64,000 nt of DNA from Sphingomonas sp. M1-B02. GTDB taxonomy: Bacteria > Pseudomonadota > Alphaproteobacteria > Sphingomonadales > Sphingomonadaceae. Below, one piece after another: positions 1 to 8,350 of the stretch (its first letter is position 1; every line of letters begins with the position of its first letter). The stretch covers positions 1,736,001 to 1,800,000 of the forward strand of contig NZ_CP110679.1 in the NCBI RefSeq assembly GCF_026167525.1, in the 5' to 3' direction. The notes under the pieces are model-generated. The model was given only the letters and a program-made list of their open reading frames with translations. It made no database searches and was not told the origin of the DNA. Both the position numbers and the translations under genes were made by a program.

Positions 1-1
1 A

Positions 2-400
2 ATCAAGATGGGCGGGAGCGAATGCGTCGTCTGGTTGTATCAAGATATCACTGCGCGGCGTCACACTGAGCTCGAACTGGCCGATGCGATTGAGGCGGTT
101 ATGAATGACGCCACATGGTTCAGTCGCTCGATCATGGACAAGCTCGCGACGCTTCGCGGCAAGTCAGGTCCGACCCCTACAACCGACGGCGCGCCGTTGA
201 GCCCGCGAGAGCGCGAAGTGCTGGAGTTGATCTGTCAGGATAAGGACGACAGTGCGATTGCCGAAGCCTTGGGCCTGTCACCAAACACGGTGCGCAACCA
301 CATCGCACGGCTATATGCCAAGATCAGAGTAAATCGCCGAAGTGCCGCCGTCATCTGGGCACGAGAACGCGGTATTGGCAGTTCCAGCTTGGTAGGTTAG
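2..400 (+). CDS. PAS-LuxR family transcriptional regulator, C-terminal part
   Basis: The reading frame is open to the left edge, so the 5' end is missing. The first visible residues (VVWLYQDITARR) are the typical end of a PAS sensor domain. A LuxR-type helix-turn-helix follows at about residues 63-120 of the visible part, with LSPREREVLELI and NTVRNHIARLYAKI, the hallmarks of the DNA-binding domain. The protein is therefore probably a PAS-sensing transcription factor. Its signal and targets cannot be read from this fragment. Downstream lies a hairpin belonging to the convergent DUF892 gene. Confidence 0.8.
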   Translation: MKMGGSECVVWLYQDITARRHTELELADAIEAVMNDATWFSRSIMDKLATLRGKSGPTPTTDGAPLSPREREVLELICQDKDDSAIAEALGLSPNTVRNHIARLYAKIRVNRRSAAVIWARERGIGSSSLVG

Positions 401-488
401 CGTCCATTAGGTGCGCTCGGTTTGCCGTTGAGGCTTCGATATGCGCACCCAAAACGTGAAGCAACGGGGAAATTAACTCCAAGTAAAT

Positions 489-520
489 GCGCCGGGTGCC
501 GTACATACGGCACCCGGCGG
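489..520 (-). terminator. Hairpin terminator of the DUF892 gene
   Basis: A perfect 12-bp stem (GCCGGGTGCCGT at 491-502, pairing with 507-518) with a four-base ACAT loop lies just past the stop codon of the minus-strand DUF892 gene. On the minus strand the stem is followed by only a weak T-rich run, so termination in that direction is probable but not certain. It could also serve the plus-strand LuxR gene. A decayed version of the same hairpin lies beside the truncated second DUF892 copy near 6160-6195. Confidence 0.6.
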
Positions 521-524
521 GATA

Positions 525-1028
525 CTATTCGTCCTCTGCGTCGATATTGACGTTAGTTTCGGCCAATTTCGTCATATACTCGTCGCCGCCGTAAATTTCC
601 TTGGTCGCTTTATCGAGCGCTTTCGCTGCCTTGGTCAGACCGAGCGTCCCCGCAAACGAGGCCGCGGTGCCGAATCCCGCAATGCCATAATGGCTCATAC
701 GCTGATATTGCGCGATGATCACAGCGTCGAGAACTGGGCCCTTTTCGGGTGCCTCTTCAGTGGTGTGCTTGATCGCCTCGGCGACCAATCCCTCCATCCC
801 CTTGCAATGTTCCTTTTTGACCTTCTCGTCCGAGTCAGCCAGCAGGCCCTTCAGCATCTCTGTATGCTCGGTAATTCCAGTTTGCGACTTCGCAAGCATT
901 TCCTTCAGGGCCGGGTCGCTGACTTTCGTGGCCATCTTCTTCAAGACTTTTGCCATTTGATCGTTGGCCGACCATAGGTCCTGAAGTTCGCCGGTGTAGA
1001 GATCGTTTAGATTTTCGGGAGCCGACAT
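525..1028 (-). CDS. DUF892 / YciE-YciF ferritin-like protein
   Basis: A 167-residue protein of the DUF892 family, four-helix ferritin-like proteins often tied to stress responses. The N-terminus MSAPENLNDLYTGELQDLW and the segment around SHYGIAGFGTAA are characteristic. A longer frame exists upstream, but AGGAGA sits six bases before the ATG at 1028, which fixes the start. The helical core spans about residues 10-155, with Glu/His residues in the positions expected for a ferritin-like di-metal site. No yciE-like partner lies beside it; a truncated duplicate is present at 6201-6440. The exact biochemical role of the family is not settled. Confidence 0.9.
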   Translation of the reverse strand: MSAPENLNDLYTGELQDLWSANDQMAKVLKKMATKVSDPALKEMLAKSQTGITEHTEMLKGLLADSDEKVKKEHCKGMEGLVAEAIKHTTEEAPEKGPVLDAVIIAQYQRMSHYGIAGFGTAASFAGTLGLTKAAKALDKATKEIYGGDEYMTKLAETNVNIDAEDE

Positions 1029-1849
1029 CAGCATTCTCCTGCTGGGCGCAGCGGGGGTGCTACCAACCGCAAACGGGGCGCCAGCTTCCAAGTTCCTTGG
1101 GAGCCAACACATGCTCGACGTCAATCGTGGCGATCTATCCTGCGGGCATGCCGCAGCTGGACGGCGGAACGAGAACGACGTGTCGGACCCCTCGGCATCA
1201 TGTTCAAGGGAGGAGCCTGGACCCATCGTTGCGCGCGGAAGAGAGCATAACATCACTATCGACCTGATTTAGACCTCAGACATCCAACTCGCGCCAGCGC
1301 CTCGTCATTGATGAACGGATATTCGAATTACGGGCAGAGGAATCGCGGTTCGAACGTCCACTTGTGGATCTTTGCGACTCGACCACCAAACTAAGCCAAT
1401 GTCCGCTTTCCGCGGCCTGACGCCGATAGCTGCCGGTCCGCAGACGGCCCTAGACCTGCCACACGACAAGGCGCCCCAGAAGCATCATTCTCAGGATTGA
1501 CCCTCGATCCCGAAAGCGGTCACTTAGGGTGCTGGGCATATCCGCTTTATAATGCGTCGGGCGCAGATCCGGAGGGAGGGCGAGGTGATCCATGGACAAG
1601 ATTAATTTTGCCGCCAGCGTCGCGAAGGCGCCCGCGCATTCTTTGTCGAGCGCTTTAGCATCGATCCGCAGCCACGCCATCCGATGCCCTCGCGGGCTAT
1701 TCACCGGGCGCCGCAGTTTTTGCTTGGCGAGCGACGGAGAACGATGATGCCACTGATATGCCTGACCGTGCGCTGCGCAAGCGTTGCTGGTCTTCTCGTC
1801 GGCCCGGAGCGCTTTCAACCGCGCTCGCCAACCTGAGTATGATAGCGAA
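1029..1849. other. Intergenic stretch with a dispersed repeat, no convincing gene
   Basis: About 820 bp between the DUF892 and halogenase genes. Open frames here have unlike-coding composition and no family I recognise. The one structured element is a 56-bp repeat at 1395-1450 that recurs at 20576-20631. On the minus strand about 1450-1690 reads somewhat coding-like (a segment ATLAAKLILSMDHLALPPD), which may be a gene remnant, but I cannot assign it. Confidence 0.5.
1395..1450. repeat. 56-bp dispersed repeat, copy 1
   Basis: Aligns without gaps to 20576-20631, with four mismatches in 56 positions. It begins GCCAATGTCCGCTTTC and ends GCAGACGGCCC. It is outside any gene. Function is unknown; it could be a small non-autonomous mobile sequence or a conserved intergenic element of this lineage. 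Confidence 0.8.
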
Positions 1850-3364
1850 ATGAACGTGAAGGCGCCTTCTGGCGAGCGGGTTGTTAAGCGTGTCGTTGTT
1901 GCTGGAGGCGGCACGGCCGGCTGGGTGACGGCGACGGCACTCGCGCGGCATCTGGGACCGCTATTAGATATCACCCTGATCGAATCTGAGGAGATCGGGA
2001 CGATCGGGGTTGGCGAATCTACAACGCCTACCTTCCGGGGCTTCCACAATCTCATGAAGATCAAGGAAGAGCATTTCATGTCTGCCGCGCAGGCAACGGT
2101 GAAGTTGGGGATCGAGTTCCGAAACTGGGCGCGCGTGGGGGACCGCTATATCCACCCCTTCGGGACCTATGGCCGCCGCTGGAGCTGGATGGCGGACTTT
2201 CACCATTTCTGGCTTCATGCCCATGCGCAGGGCTTTGGCGGCGAGCTGGGCGAATACTGTCTGGAGACGAGGGCCGGCGAGGCCAACCGGATGTCTCTGG
2301 GACCACCGCTGGCGCCAAGCTATGCCTATCACATCGATGCCGCGCGATATGCGCGGTTTCTGCGAGAGTTGGCCGAGCCGGCCGGCGTGAAGCGCATCGA
2401 GGGCAAGATCCGCAATGTCGAGCTGGACCCCGAAAGCGGATTCATCGAGGCTCTGGTGCTGGAATCCGGCATACGCGTCGAGGCCGATCTCTTCGTCGAT
2501 TGCACCGGCTTCCGGTCCTTGTTGCTGGGTGACGCACTCGGCGTGGAATTCGAGGATTGGGGTCACTGGATCCGCACCAACAGCGCGGTGGCGGTACAAT
2601 CGACATCGGACGGGCCCGAACAGCCCTATACCAGCGCCATCGCGCATGAGGCAGGGTGGCGCTGGCGCATTCCGCTGCAGCACCGCGACGGCAATGGTTT
2701 CGTTTTCGCCAGCGATTTCATGTCTGCCGACGAGGCGCATGCGCGGCTGCTCGCCGAGATCAGCGGAGAGCCGCTGTTCGAACCTTGGCTGATCCGTTTC
2801 AAGACGGGGACCCGCGCCAAGGCATGGCATAAGAATTGCGTGGCATTGGGGCTGGCGGGCGGTTTTATCGAACCCCTGGAGTCGACCAGCATCCACCTGA
2901 TGATGGCGGGCGTCACGCGGCTGATCGAGGACTTTCCCTTTCAGGGCTTCAACCCCTCCCTACTCGCCTATTTCAACGGCAAGTCGCGGCAGGAGTTCGA
3001 GAATATTCGCGACTTCATCATCCTCCACTATCATGTGACCGAGCGCGACGACTCCGGCTTCTGGGACCATTGCCGGACGATGGATCCGCCCGACAGCGTC
3101 AGGGAGCGGCTCGCCTTGTGGGAGGAAAATGCTCGCGCCTACCAGCTTCCGCACGAGCTGTTCCGCGTCGACAGCTGGGCGGCCGTCCTGCTCGGTCAGC
3201 GCCGACAACCGCGTGGGTATCACCGTCTGGCGGAGATGATGCCCGAGCAGCAGCTACGCAACGAGCTGGCACGGATGAAACGTGAAATTGATGACCTGGT
3301 CAACGACATGCCCAGCCATCCAGATTTCCTCAGCCGATATTGCCCGGCAGCAATCCCGGCGTAG
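1850..3364 (+). CDS. Flavin-dependent tryptophan halogenase family protein
   Basis: A 504-residue member of the tryptophan halogenase family, which uses FADH2, O2 and halide to halogenate an indole or other aromatic substrate. The FAD-binding GGGTAGW motif is at residues 19-25, the family-specific WRWRIP motif at 270-275, and a Lys at 85 (ATVKLG) matches the catalytic lysine of PrnA-type enzymes. The start at 1850 removes 22 implausible N-terminal residues; the ribosome site there is weak. In many sphingomonads such genes sit beside a TonB receptor and SapC-like gene; here neither is present, so the natural substrate is open. Peptide- or sugar-linked indoles are possible. Confidence 0.92.
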   Translation: MNVKAPSGERVVKRVVVAGGGTAGWVTATALARHLGPLLDITLIESEEIGTIGVGESTTPTFRGFHNLMKIKEEHFMSAAQATVKLGIEFRNWARVGDRYIHPFGTYGRRWSWMADFHHFWLHAHAQGFGGELGEYCLETRAGEANRMSLGPPLAPSYAYHIDAARYARFLRELAEPAGVKRIEGKIRNVELDPESGFIEALVLESGIRVEADLFVDCTGFRSLLLGDALGVEFEDWGHWIRTNSAVAVQSTSDGPEQPYTSAIAHEAGWRWRIPLQHRDGNGFVFASDFMSADEAHARLLAEISGEPLFEPWLIRFKTGTRAKAWHKNCVALGLAGGFIEPLESTSIHLMMAGVTRLIEDFPFQGFNPSLLAYFNGKSRQEFENIRDFIILHYHVTERDDSGFWDHCRTMDPPDSVRERLALWEENARAYQLPHELFRVDSWAAVLLGQRRQPRGYHRLAEMMPEQQLRNELARMKREIDDLVNDMPSHPDFLSRYCPAAIPA

Positions 3365-3717
3365 GCGGTTTGCCAGTTTCACAGGGATGTGGCCGGGTGC
3401 CTTCGGGAGCTCAAACGGTCTCAAAGGTCGCGCTCGCACGGGGAAAGCCGCCTGCGGGGACTCGGTCGAGAAAAGGACGTTTGCCGGAACGCTCACATCA
3501 CTCACGATCAGCGTTGGCTAAGACCCGCCGGCAGGTGTTCGTCTTCGGCTCATCGCCCTGTCGATCCGGCGAGATCAGCCGTGACTGGCCGCGGGACGAG
3601 ATCAATGACCAAAAGCCCGGCGGCGGAATGCCAGCCCCGAGGGTCCGTGCCGACGTTATCGCCCGCCTGCCCTGCTCAAGAGCAGGAAATTGGCGCGCGC
3701 GCATCAATCCAGACCGC
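3365..3717. other. Intergenic, no gene recognised
   Basis: About 350 bp between the halogenase and a YciI pseudogene. Several frames are open on both strands but none has a credible start, ribosome site or recognisable family. Given the decayed gene next to it, this may be remnant DNA. Confidence 0.4.
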
Positions 3718-4011
3718 TTATCGGTCCACCGGTCTCATCGCGGCAATACGATATGACCTGACCGAAACCAGTTCCAAGACCCCGGCGGTCACAAACGGAT
3801 CAGATCTTGCGATGCTCTCGGCCGCGGTTTTGTCGGGCGCTTCGAGAATCAATCACCATGCTGCCGATCGGCCGTCCATCATCGCTCAAGACGGGACCTG
3901 CCAAGGCGAGGCATCGCCCAGGCCCTTGCGGCAGGCTATATGGTCGTCGCGATGCGCCGCGCGCACCTGCGACTCGCCGATATCGCGATACTCGACCAGG
4001 AAATGCGGCGT
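3718..4011 (-). pseudogene. YciI-like protein pseudogene (lost start, two frameshifts)
   Basis: Read on the minus strand in three frames in turn, this interval spells a nearly complete YciI-family protein: PHFLVEYRDIGESQVRAAHR, then LAGPVLSDDGRPIGSMVI, then LEAPDKTAAESIARSDPF through VTAGVLELVSVRSYRIAAMRP. YciI proteins are small dimeric alpha/beta proteins of uncertain function. The expected ATG before PHF is ACG, an in-frame TAG lies just upstream, and two indels break the frame. The order and spacing of all three segments match the family, so this is a decayed gene rather than chance. Confidence 0.8.
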
Positions 4012-4080
4012 GTTGTTTTCCTATCCGTTCGTCCGGTTCGGCATAAGCGAGCTAATAAATTCCCAAGGTGATTTCGCCTG

Positions 4081-4650
4081 ACTAGGTCGTGAACCCATAA
4101 ACGGGATTCCCAGGACGGCGCATTTCTGATTCACGGTCGGCATGAGCCGATACGACCTGACCGATTTCGAGTGGCGCGTGATGGAGCCACTGTTGCCCAA
4201 CAAGCCGAGAGGCGTGCCGCGTGTCGACGATCGCCGGGTGTTGAACGGCATCTTCTGGGTGCTGCGATCGGGCGCGCCATGGCGCGATTTGCCCGAGCGT
4301 TATGGGCCGCGCACCACCTGCTACAATCGCTTCAGCCGATGGCGCAAAGCCGGTGTATGGGACCGCCTGATGGATGCCATCACCGCGGCGTACGACGGCG
4401 ATATCCAGATGATCGACAGCACTTCCATCCGGGCGCACCAGCAGGCTGCGACGGCAAAAAGGGGGATCGAGATCATTGTCTCGGTCGCTCCCGCGGCGGC
4501 CTCACGACAAAGATCCACGCCGTCGTCGATGCCCAAGGTCTCCCGGTCAGGCTCGGCCTGACAGCCGGCCAGGCCCACGACGGACCCGCTGCGCTCGGCC
4601 TGCTCGATCGCCTCAATCCGCGCACCATCGTTCTGGCCGACAAGGCGCCT
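4081..4650 (+). mobile_element. Truncated IS5-family (IS427-like) insertion sequence
   Basis: The left end starts near the CTAGGTCGTGAACCCATAAA sequence at 4081, which looks like an IS5-type terminal region. The transposase begins at 4142 (MSRYDLTDFEWRVMEPLLP), runs through the DDE-type segment with DSTSIRAHQQAAT, and continues in the -1 frame after an AAAAAGGGGG run near 4456 as RSRGGLTTKIHAVVDAQGLP. IS427-group elements often use such a frameshift naturally. Sequence homology stops at LADKA near 4650, where the C-terminal catalytic part and right terminal repeat should be, so the copy is dead. Nothing recognisable lies between 4651 and 4933. Confidence 0.85.
4142..4650 (+). pseudogene. IS5-family transposase, truncated
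   Basis: Two overlapping frames encode the first part of an IS5-type DDE transposase: 4142-4561 in one frame and 4171-4668 in the other, switching near the A5G5 run. The DUF4096-like N-terminal domain and the first catalytic Asp (QMIDSTSIRAH) are present. The second Asp region (IVLADKA) is cut immediately after, so no functional protein can be made whatever the frameshift does. Confidence 0.82.
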
Positions 4651-4933
4651 CTGGCTCCGCGCTTATGAGTCTACGCCCTAACATGGGCCTTGCTGCTTCA
4701 GAGTTTACTGAACGAAGGTCTATTTCACGACTGCCGGGCTTGAAACCATCCGGTCTGCTGTCAGCGCTTCCCTTAACCCGCCGGTGGTTCATATGCGCGC
4801 AACGGCTCTATTCACGGACATCTGGTTGCACCGATGTAGGGATGGTTTGGTTGCAAGATCCTACTGACTGGTTCAGCTGTCACGGGCTCGAAAGCTTTCG
4901 ACGAACTCTTTGCGCTATTGCCTGCATAAGCCT

Positions 4934-5806
4934 TCAGTCCGGTTCCACTTTCGCCTGAGACTGATCTGAAATGATTGCCGGCTTGATTGGTGCCTGGCGC
5001 ATTTGCAACTCGCCTTTGCTCATCTCGACCGCATGCGGATAGGGCATTTCGATCCCTTCCCGATCAAATGCCTCCTTAACTGCCTTGATCATGTCAGCAC
5101 GATAATCGAGATAATTATTTGTGCCGACCCAAACCCTAGCAGACACGTTCACCGAGAAATCGCCTAGGCTTTCTACCCCGAACCAGGCCGACGGAGTGTC
5201 GAGGGCCCGACGGTCGGTAGTCATGATTTGGTGCAAGACCTCTATCACTTTGTCGAGGTCATCCTCGTAGCCGACCCCGAAAATTATGACGCATCGACGC
5301 CGCCCGTGGGTGGTGAAATTAATAATAGGATTGGATACCGCCTGTCCGTTCGGAACCAGAATGCGCCTGTCATCCAGCGTCGCCAGCTCAGTGAAGAACA
5401 GGTTTAAATCCGTAACCAGTCCTTCCTTTCCGTTGATTTCTACGAAGTCTCCGATGTGATAGGGGCGTATCAGCGCAACCATGATCCCGGATGCGACATT
5501 CCCCAAGGTCCCCTGTAGCGCCAAGCCAACTGCCAGTGCACTCGCCCCGACTATAGCGACGAGGCTGGCAGTCTGAACTCCAAACATCTGGAGCACGACA
5601 ATCACGACGACGATGATGATAACGTACCGCACCATTCTGGACAGAAATGTCCCAAGCGTGCTGTCTATTCTTGGATTCTTTACCGTCTGCTTTTTTGCGA
5701 ACCGCGAAATAAAGAACGCAAGCCAGATGCCGACGCCGAGGACTGCGCCAGCGTAAACAATCTTCAGTCCCCATACGAGGGCGACGTCTTGGAAGGTTCC
5801 ACTCAT
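4934..5806 (-). CDS. MscS-family small-conductance mechanosensitive channel
   Basis: A 290-residue inner-membrane channel of the MscS family, which releases solutes on hypo-osmotic shock. Three hydrophobic segments occur at about residues 8-33, 60-80 and 80-112; the third carries the Gly/Ala-rich pore helix (ASALAVGLALQGTLGNVASG). The beta-domain segment RPYHIGDFVEINGKEGLV and the C-terminal FDREGIEMPYPH are family hallmarks. The length is typical of the minimal MscS form. It stands alone between an IS remnant and a gene-poor stretch. Confidence 0.95.
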   Translation of the reverse strand: MSGTFQDVALVWGLKIVYAGAVLGVGIWLAFFISRFAKKQTVKNPRIDSTLGTFLSRMVRYVIIIVVVIVVLQMFGVQTASLVAIVGASALAVGLALQGTLGNVASGIMVALIRPYHIGDFVEINGKEGLVTDLNLFFTELATLDDRRILVPNGQAVSNPIINFTTHGRRRCVIIFGVGYEDDLDKVIEVLHQIMTTDRRALDTPSAWFGVESLGDFSVNVSARVWVGTNNYLDYRADMIKAVKEAFDREGIEMPYPHAVEMSKGELQMRQAPIKPAIISDQSQAKVEPD

Positions 5807-6200
5807 TCGCTGCTTAACCCCTATCTAATGCATTATGTCCGTCTATTGCTGGCGACCAAGCAGATCGGGTATGAGGCCGGTTTCCGATCCGGGTTAAGGA
5901 CCCAACACTCGTCAATCCATACGCGATGTGCAGCACTCGCCGCGAATTACCAAAACCCGCTTTTCTGCTGTTGGCCTGCGAAAACCAAAACAGGGCAGGT
6001 TGCGACAATAAGCTGCAGGTCAGGGATGCGCGCCATAGAGGCAAACAAGTCGGATTCCGGATTTCTCCTCGACAGCAGACCTTGCGGACGCCTCGCCACG
6101 GAGCTGGGTGAGATCAGAATCTTTTACAATCTGACCTCATCGGGGCACGCCGAAGATGCGAAGATGCCGGACCGCCTGAAACGGCACCCGGCGAAAGGTC
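5807..6200. other. Intergenic, no gene recognised
   Basis: About 390 bp upstream of the MscS gene. No frame has both a good start and a recognised product. A degenerate copy of the DUF892 terminator hairpin lies near its right end (about 6160-6195), which belongs with the adjacent gene remnant. Confidence 0.4.
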
Positions 6201-6440
6201 ACGAGTCTTCTGCATCGACGTTGACGGTCATCTCGGCTAGCTTTGTTACATATACGTCGCCGCTGTAAATTCCCTTCGTGGCTTTATCGAGCGCTTTGGC
6301 CGCCTTTTTCAAGCCGAGCGTCCCGGCAAAGGAAGCGGCGGTGCCAAACCCGGCGATGCCATAATGGTTCATGCGCTGATTTTGCGCGACAATGACCGCG
6401 TTGAGAAGCGGGCCCTTTCCGGGGCTTCTTCAGTCGTGTG
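6201..6440 (-). pseudogene. Truncated second copy of the DUF892 gene
   Basis: This interval aligns along its length with the 3' part of the intact DUF892 gene (about 530-765). It includes the equivalent of the SHYGIAGFG codons read as NHYGIAGFG. At about 6412-6425 one base is lost relative to the intact gene, and homology ends abruptly at about 6440, so the N-terminal half and start are missing. The neighbouring sequence does not resemble the upstream part of the intact gene. It is a dead duplicate or the remnant of a paralogue. Confidence 0.8.
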
Positions 6441-6759
6441 TTCTGCACCGGCTTTCACTCGAAGTTTCAGTTGATCGTCCGGTGAAGTCAGCGACCTTGC
6501 GGCTCTGCGATCGTACCTTCCCGCCGGACCCAACTGGTGGACGTTGGAAAGCTTCGATGCGTTTGCCCGGAGATTGCCACGGAGGCATACCCAAGGTCAT
6601 TTTTCACATGCTCCGCGCTCGACCCGCGACACGATGCGGATGGGCATGGCCTAAGCGCCAGCTGCCAGAGAAATCGAGAGGGCCGGGCTAACCCCCGGCC
6701 CTTTTCGTCTCTGACGGCAATCATCCGATCCGCCCATCCTGCCCGTCATTTCGCGTCCT
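6441..6759. other. Intergenic stretch ending in a terminator
   Basis: About 320 bp after the DUF892 remnant. No gene is recognised. The only clear element is the hairpin with T-run at 6679-6706, which implies that some plus-strand transcript once ended here, perhaps from a gene lost with the 6440 breakpoint. Confidence 0.4.
6679..6706 (+). terminator. Rho-independent terminator
   Basis: An eight-base stem GGGCCGGG (6680-6687) pairs with CCCGGCCC (6694-6701) around a six-base loop and is followed by TTTT at 6702-6705. This is the best-formed intrinsic terminator in the left part of the window. No intact plus-strand gene precedes it. Confidence 0.75.
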
Positions 6760-7014
6760 CTAATCAAACGGGATAGGCTGGCCGGAATCTAGCTGGATGC
6801 ACTTGAGAAAGGAAAGCAATGCCATAGCGTTCGACCAGTCCATCCGCGCCTGTTGGAACGGGTATGTCTGATCGTCAGTCCGATACTGGAATTCCACAAA
6901 TTCGGGACGGCCCCGCCAATCAAACGATACTTGGGCGCCAAGTATATGATCCACGTTCACGATCGGGAGAGGCTCGGCAGATCCCATCCATTCGCCGTAA
7001 ATTTTGTCCGCCAT
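6760..7014 (-). CDS. Small hypothetical protein, tandem paralogue 2
   Basis: An 84-residue protein starting at MADKIYGEW with GGAGAA four bases before the ATG. It is clearly homologous to the next gene upstream: both share the order KIYGEW, DQILG/DHILG, GRPEFV(E/D)FQY, MDWSNA, LDSGQP. I recognise no family. It is acidic with several Trp and no signal peptide or membrane segment. The two genes are 98 bp apart and likely cotranscribed. Confidence 0.7.
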   Translation of the reverse strand: MADKIYGEWMGSAEPLPIVNVDHILGAQVSFDWRGRPEFVEFQYRTDDQTYPFQQARMDWSNAMALLSFLKCIQLDSGQPIPFD

Positions 7015-7112
7015 GGGGTTCTCCGAATCGTTCTTCGTAACCTGCAGTCGGAAACGTGTGCCTGTCCAGTGACCCCCTGACGGCGGCAACCCGCCCCACC
7101 CCTCGCTGCCCG

Positions 7113-7382
7113 CTAGTTCCGGTCCCTTGGATCGAGCGGAAAAGGTTGGCCAGAGTCTAACTGGAGAGACTTTAGATAGCTGAGCAACGCCAGGGCGTTT
7201 GACCAATCCATCCGCACCTCCTGGATCGAGAGATCCTGATCGGCCGTCTGATACTGGAAGTCCACAAACTCAGGACGCCCGCGACAATCGCACAAAAGTT
7301 GGACGCCAAGTATTTGATCCGCATTCGATATCCGAAGCGGATCAACAGAGATCAGCCATTCCCCGTAAATCTTCTCAAGCAT
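7113..7382 (-). CDS. Small hypothetical protein, tandem paralogue 1
   Basis: An 89-residue protein starting MLEKIYGEWLIS with a strong GGAGGGGG ribosome site. It is the paralogue of the following gene at 6760-7014, so the pair arose by tandem duplication and both have stayed open, which suggests selection for the protein. Function is unknown. Probably cytoplasmic, since there is no signal peptide or hydrophobic helix. Confidence 0.7.
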   Translation of the reverse strand: MLEKIYGEWLISVDPLRISNADQILGVQLLCDCRGRPEFVDFQYQTADQDLSIQEVRMDWSNALALLSYLKSLQLDSGQPFPLDPRDRN

Positions 7383-8003
7383 CGCCCCCTCCGACTCGCC
7401 ACCTTAAGCCTGCTCCCGGAAATGAGCGCTTGTCCAGTTACAACCGTGACGGCGGTAACCGGCCCCGTCCCACAATCTACCGTGCCGCAATGGCCGAGAT
7501 CGTTGTCCCCTCCGCTTACGCCATCTGCAGACCTGAAGCTGCCTTTCCGTTTTCCACCCAATTGTGGTCGTTCGGGCGCATCCCCTTTCTTCATAGAAGC
7601 GGTCAACGCTTCCCTGCCAGAAACGCCGCTATCACCGGTTGGTTAGGGCATCGGCCGATCAACTCGGCCGCGATTCGTCGAACACCATGCTCGGTCGTGC
7701 GATGAAGTCGAATGGAATGTCGCAAGTCTCGAGGCGCGCAACCGAGCAAAAAAATGTTGCTCACGTTTGAGAGAGTGATTTAGCGAAGGTGTAGCCTTGG
7801 AGCGCCTCACACCGATCTGCATCAGGATGTCGGTGCAAAATCGCCATTCATCTGCGCTTGCCGTACGCCGTCATCGATCAGCCCCAAAGGCGACAGATCC
7901 AAGGTCGACGGCCGTTTGCGACGAGACTCGGCCTCACGGGGTATGTACCCGGAAGGACCCCCGGGGCGTTGTCGATGTCTGCGACGACACGGTAGGAACT
8001 AGA
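7383..8003. other. Intergenic, no gene recognised
   Basis: About 620 bp between the tandem small genes (minus strand) and a small plus-strand gene. Open frames are shadows with no supported start. It presumably carries the promoter of the tandem pair on its left and that of the 8004 gene on its right; I cannot place either with confidence. Confidence 0.4.
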
Positions 8004-8267
8004 ATGACGACATACCCATTGAGCGAGCCGGCCACGATTCGCGCAACCGGCGCACCTGACGCGTTAGGGCGGGGCACGCTGGAAGAGTGCACCGAAGTCG
8101 TTGCCGGTCTTTCGCCGGAGATGCAAAAATCGGCATCTATCGAGATGGATGGCCTCGACCTCAAGTTCGGACCGCGGGAAATCGGGGAACTTCTGCGCTT
8201 CCTGCGGGAGGAAAATGCAGGACTCTCGAACAACGAAATTACGGAAATCAAAACCGCCGATTCTTGA
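8004..8267 (+). CDS. Small acidic hypothetical protein
   Basis: An 87-residue protein starting MTTYPLSEPATIRAT, with TAGGA seven to eight bases ahead of the ATG. A longer frame upstream (from 7797) has unlikely composition. The sequence is acidic with predicted helix in the middle (GPREIGELLRFLREEN). No family recognised; no signal or membrane segment. Confidence 0.55.
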   Translation: MTTYPLSEPATIRATGAPDALGRGTLEECTEVVAGLSPEMQKSASIEMDGLDLKFGPREIGELLRFLREENAGLSNNEITEIKTADS

Positions 8268-8350
8268 TTGGTGACCGATGATTTTTATTGAGGCCGCACC
8301 CGTACTCGGGGCGACTCAGCATGTTCCACGACAAGTAGCGGGTTATTTTC

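Noticed and set aside
3389..4081. 230-residue plus-strand frame after the halogenase
   Set aside because: It covers the antisense of the YciI pseudogene and reads as non-coding; no family and no start context.
4171..4668. A second plus-strand transposase frame overlapping the first
   Set aside because: It is the -1 continuation of the same truncated IS5-type transposase, not another gene.
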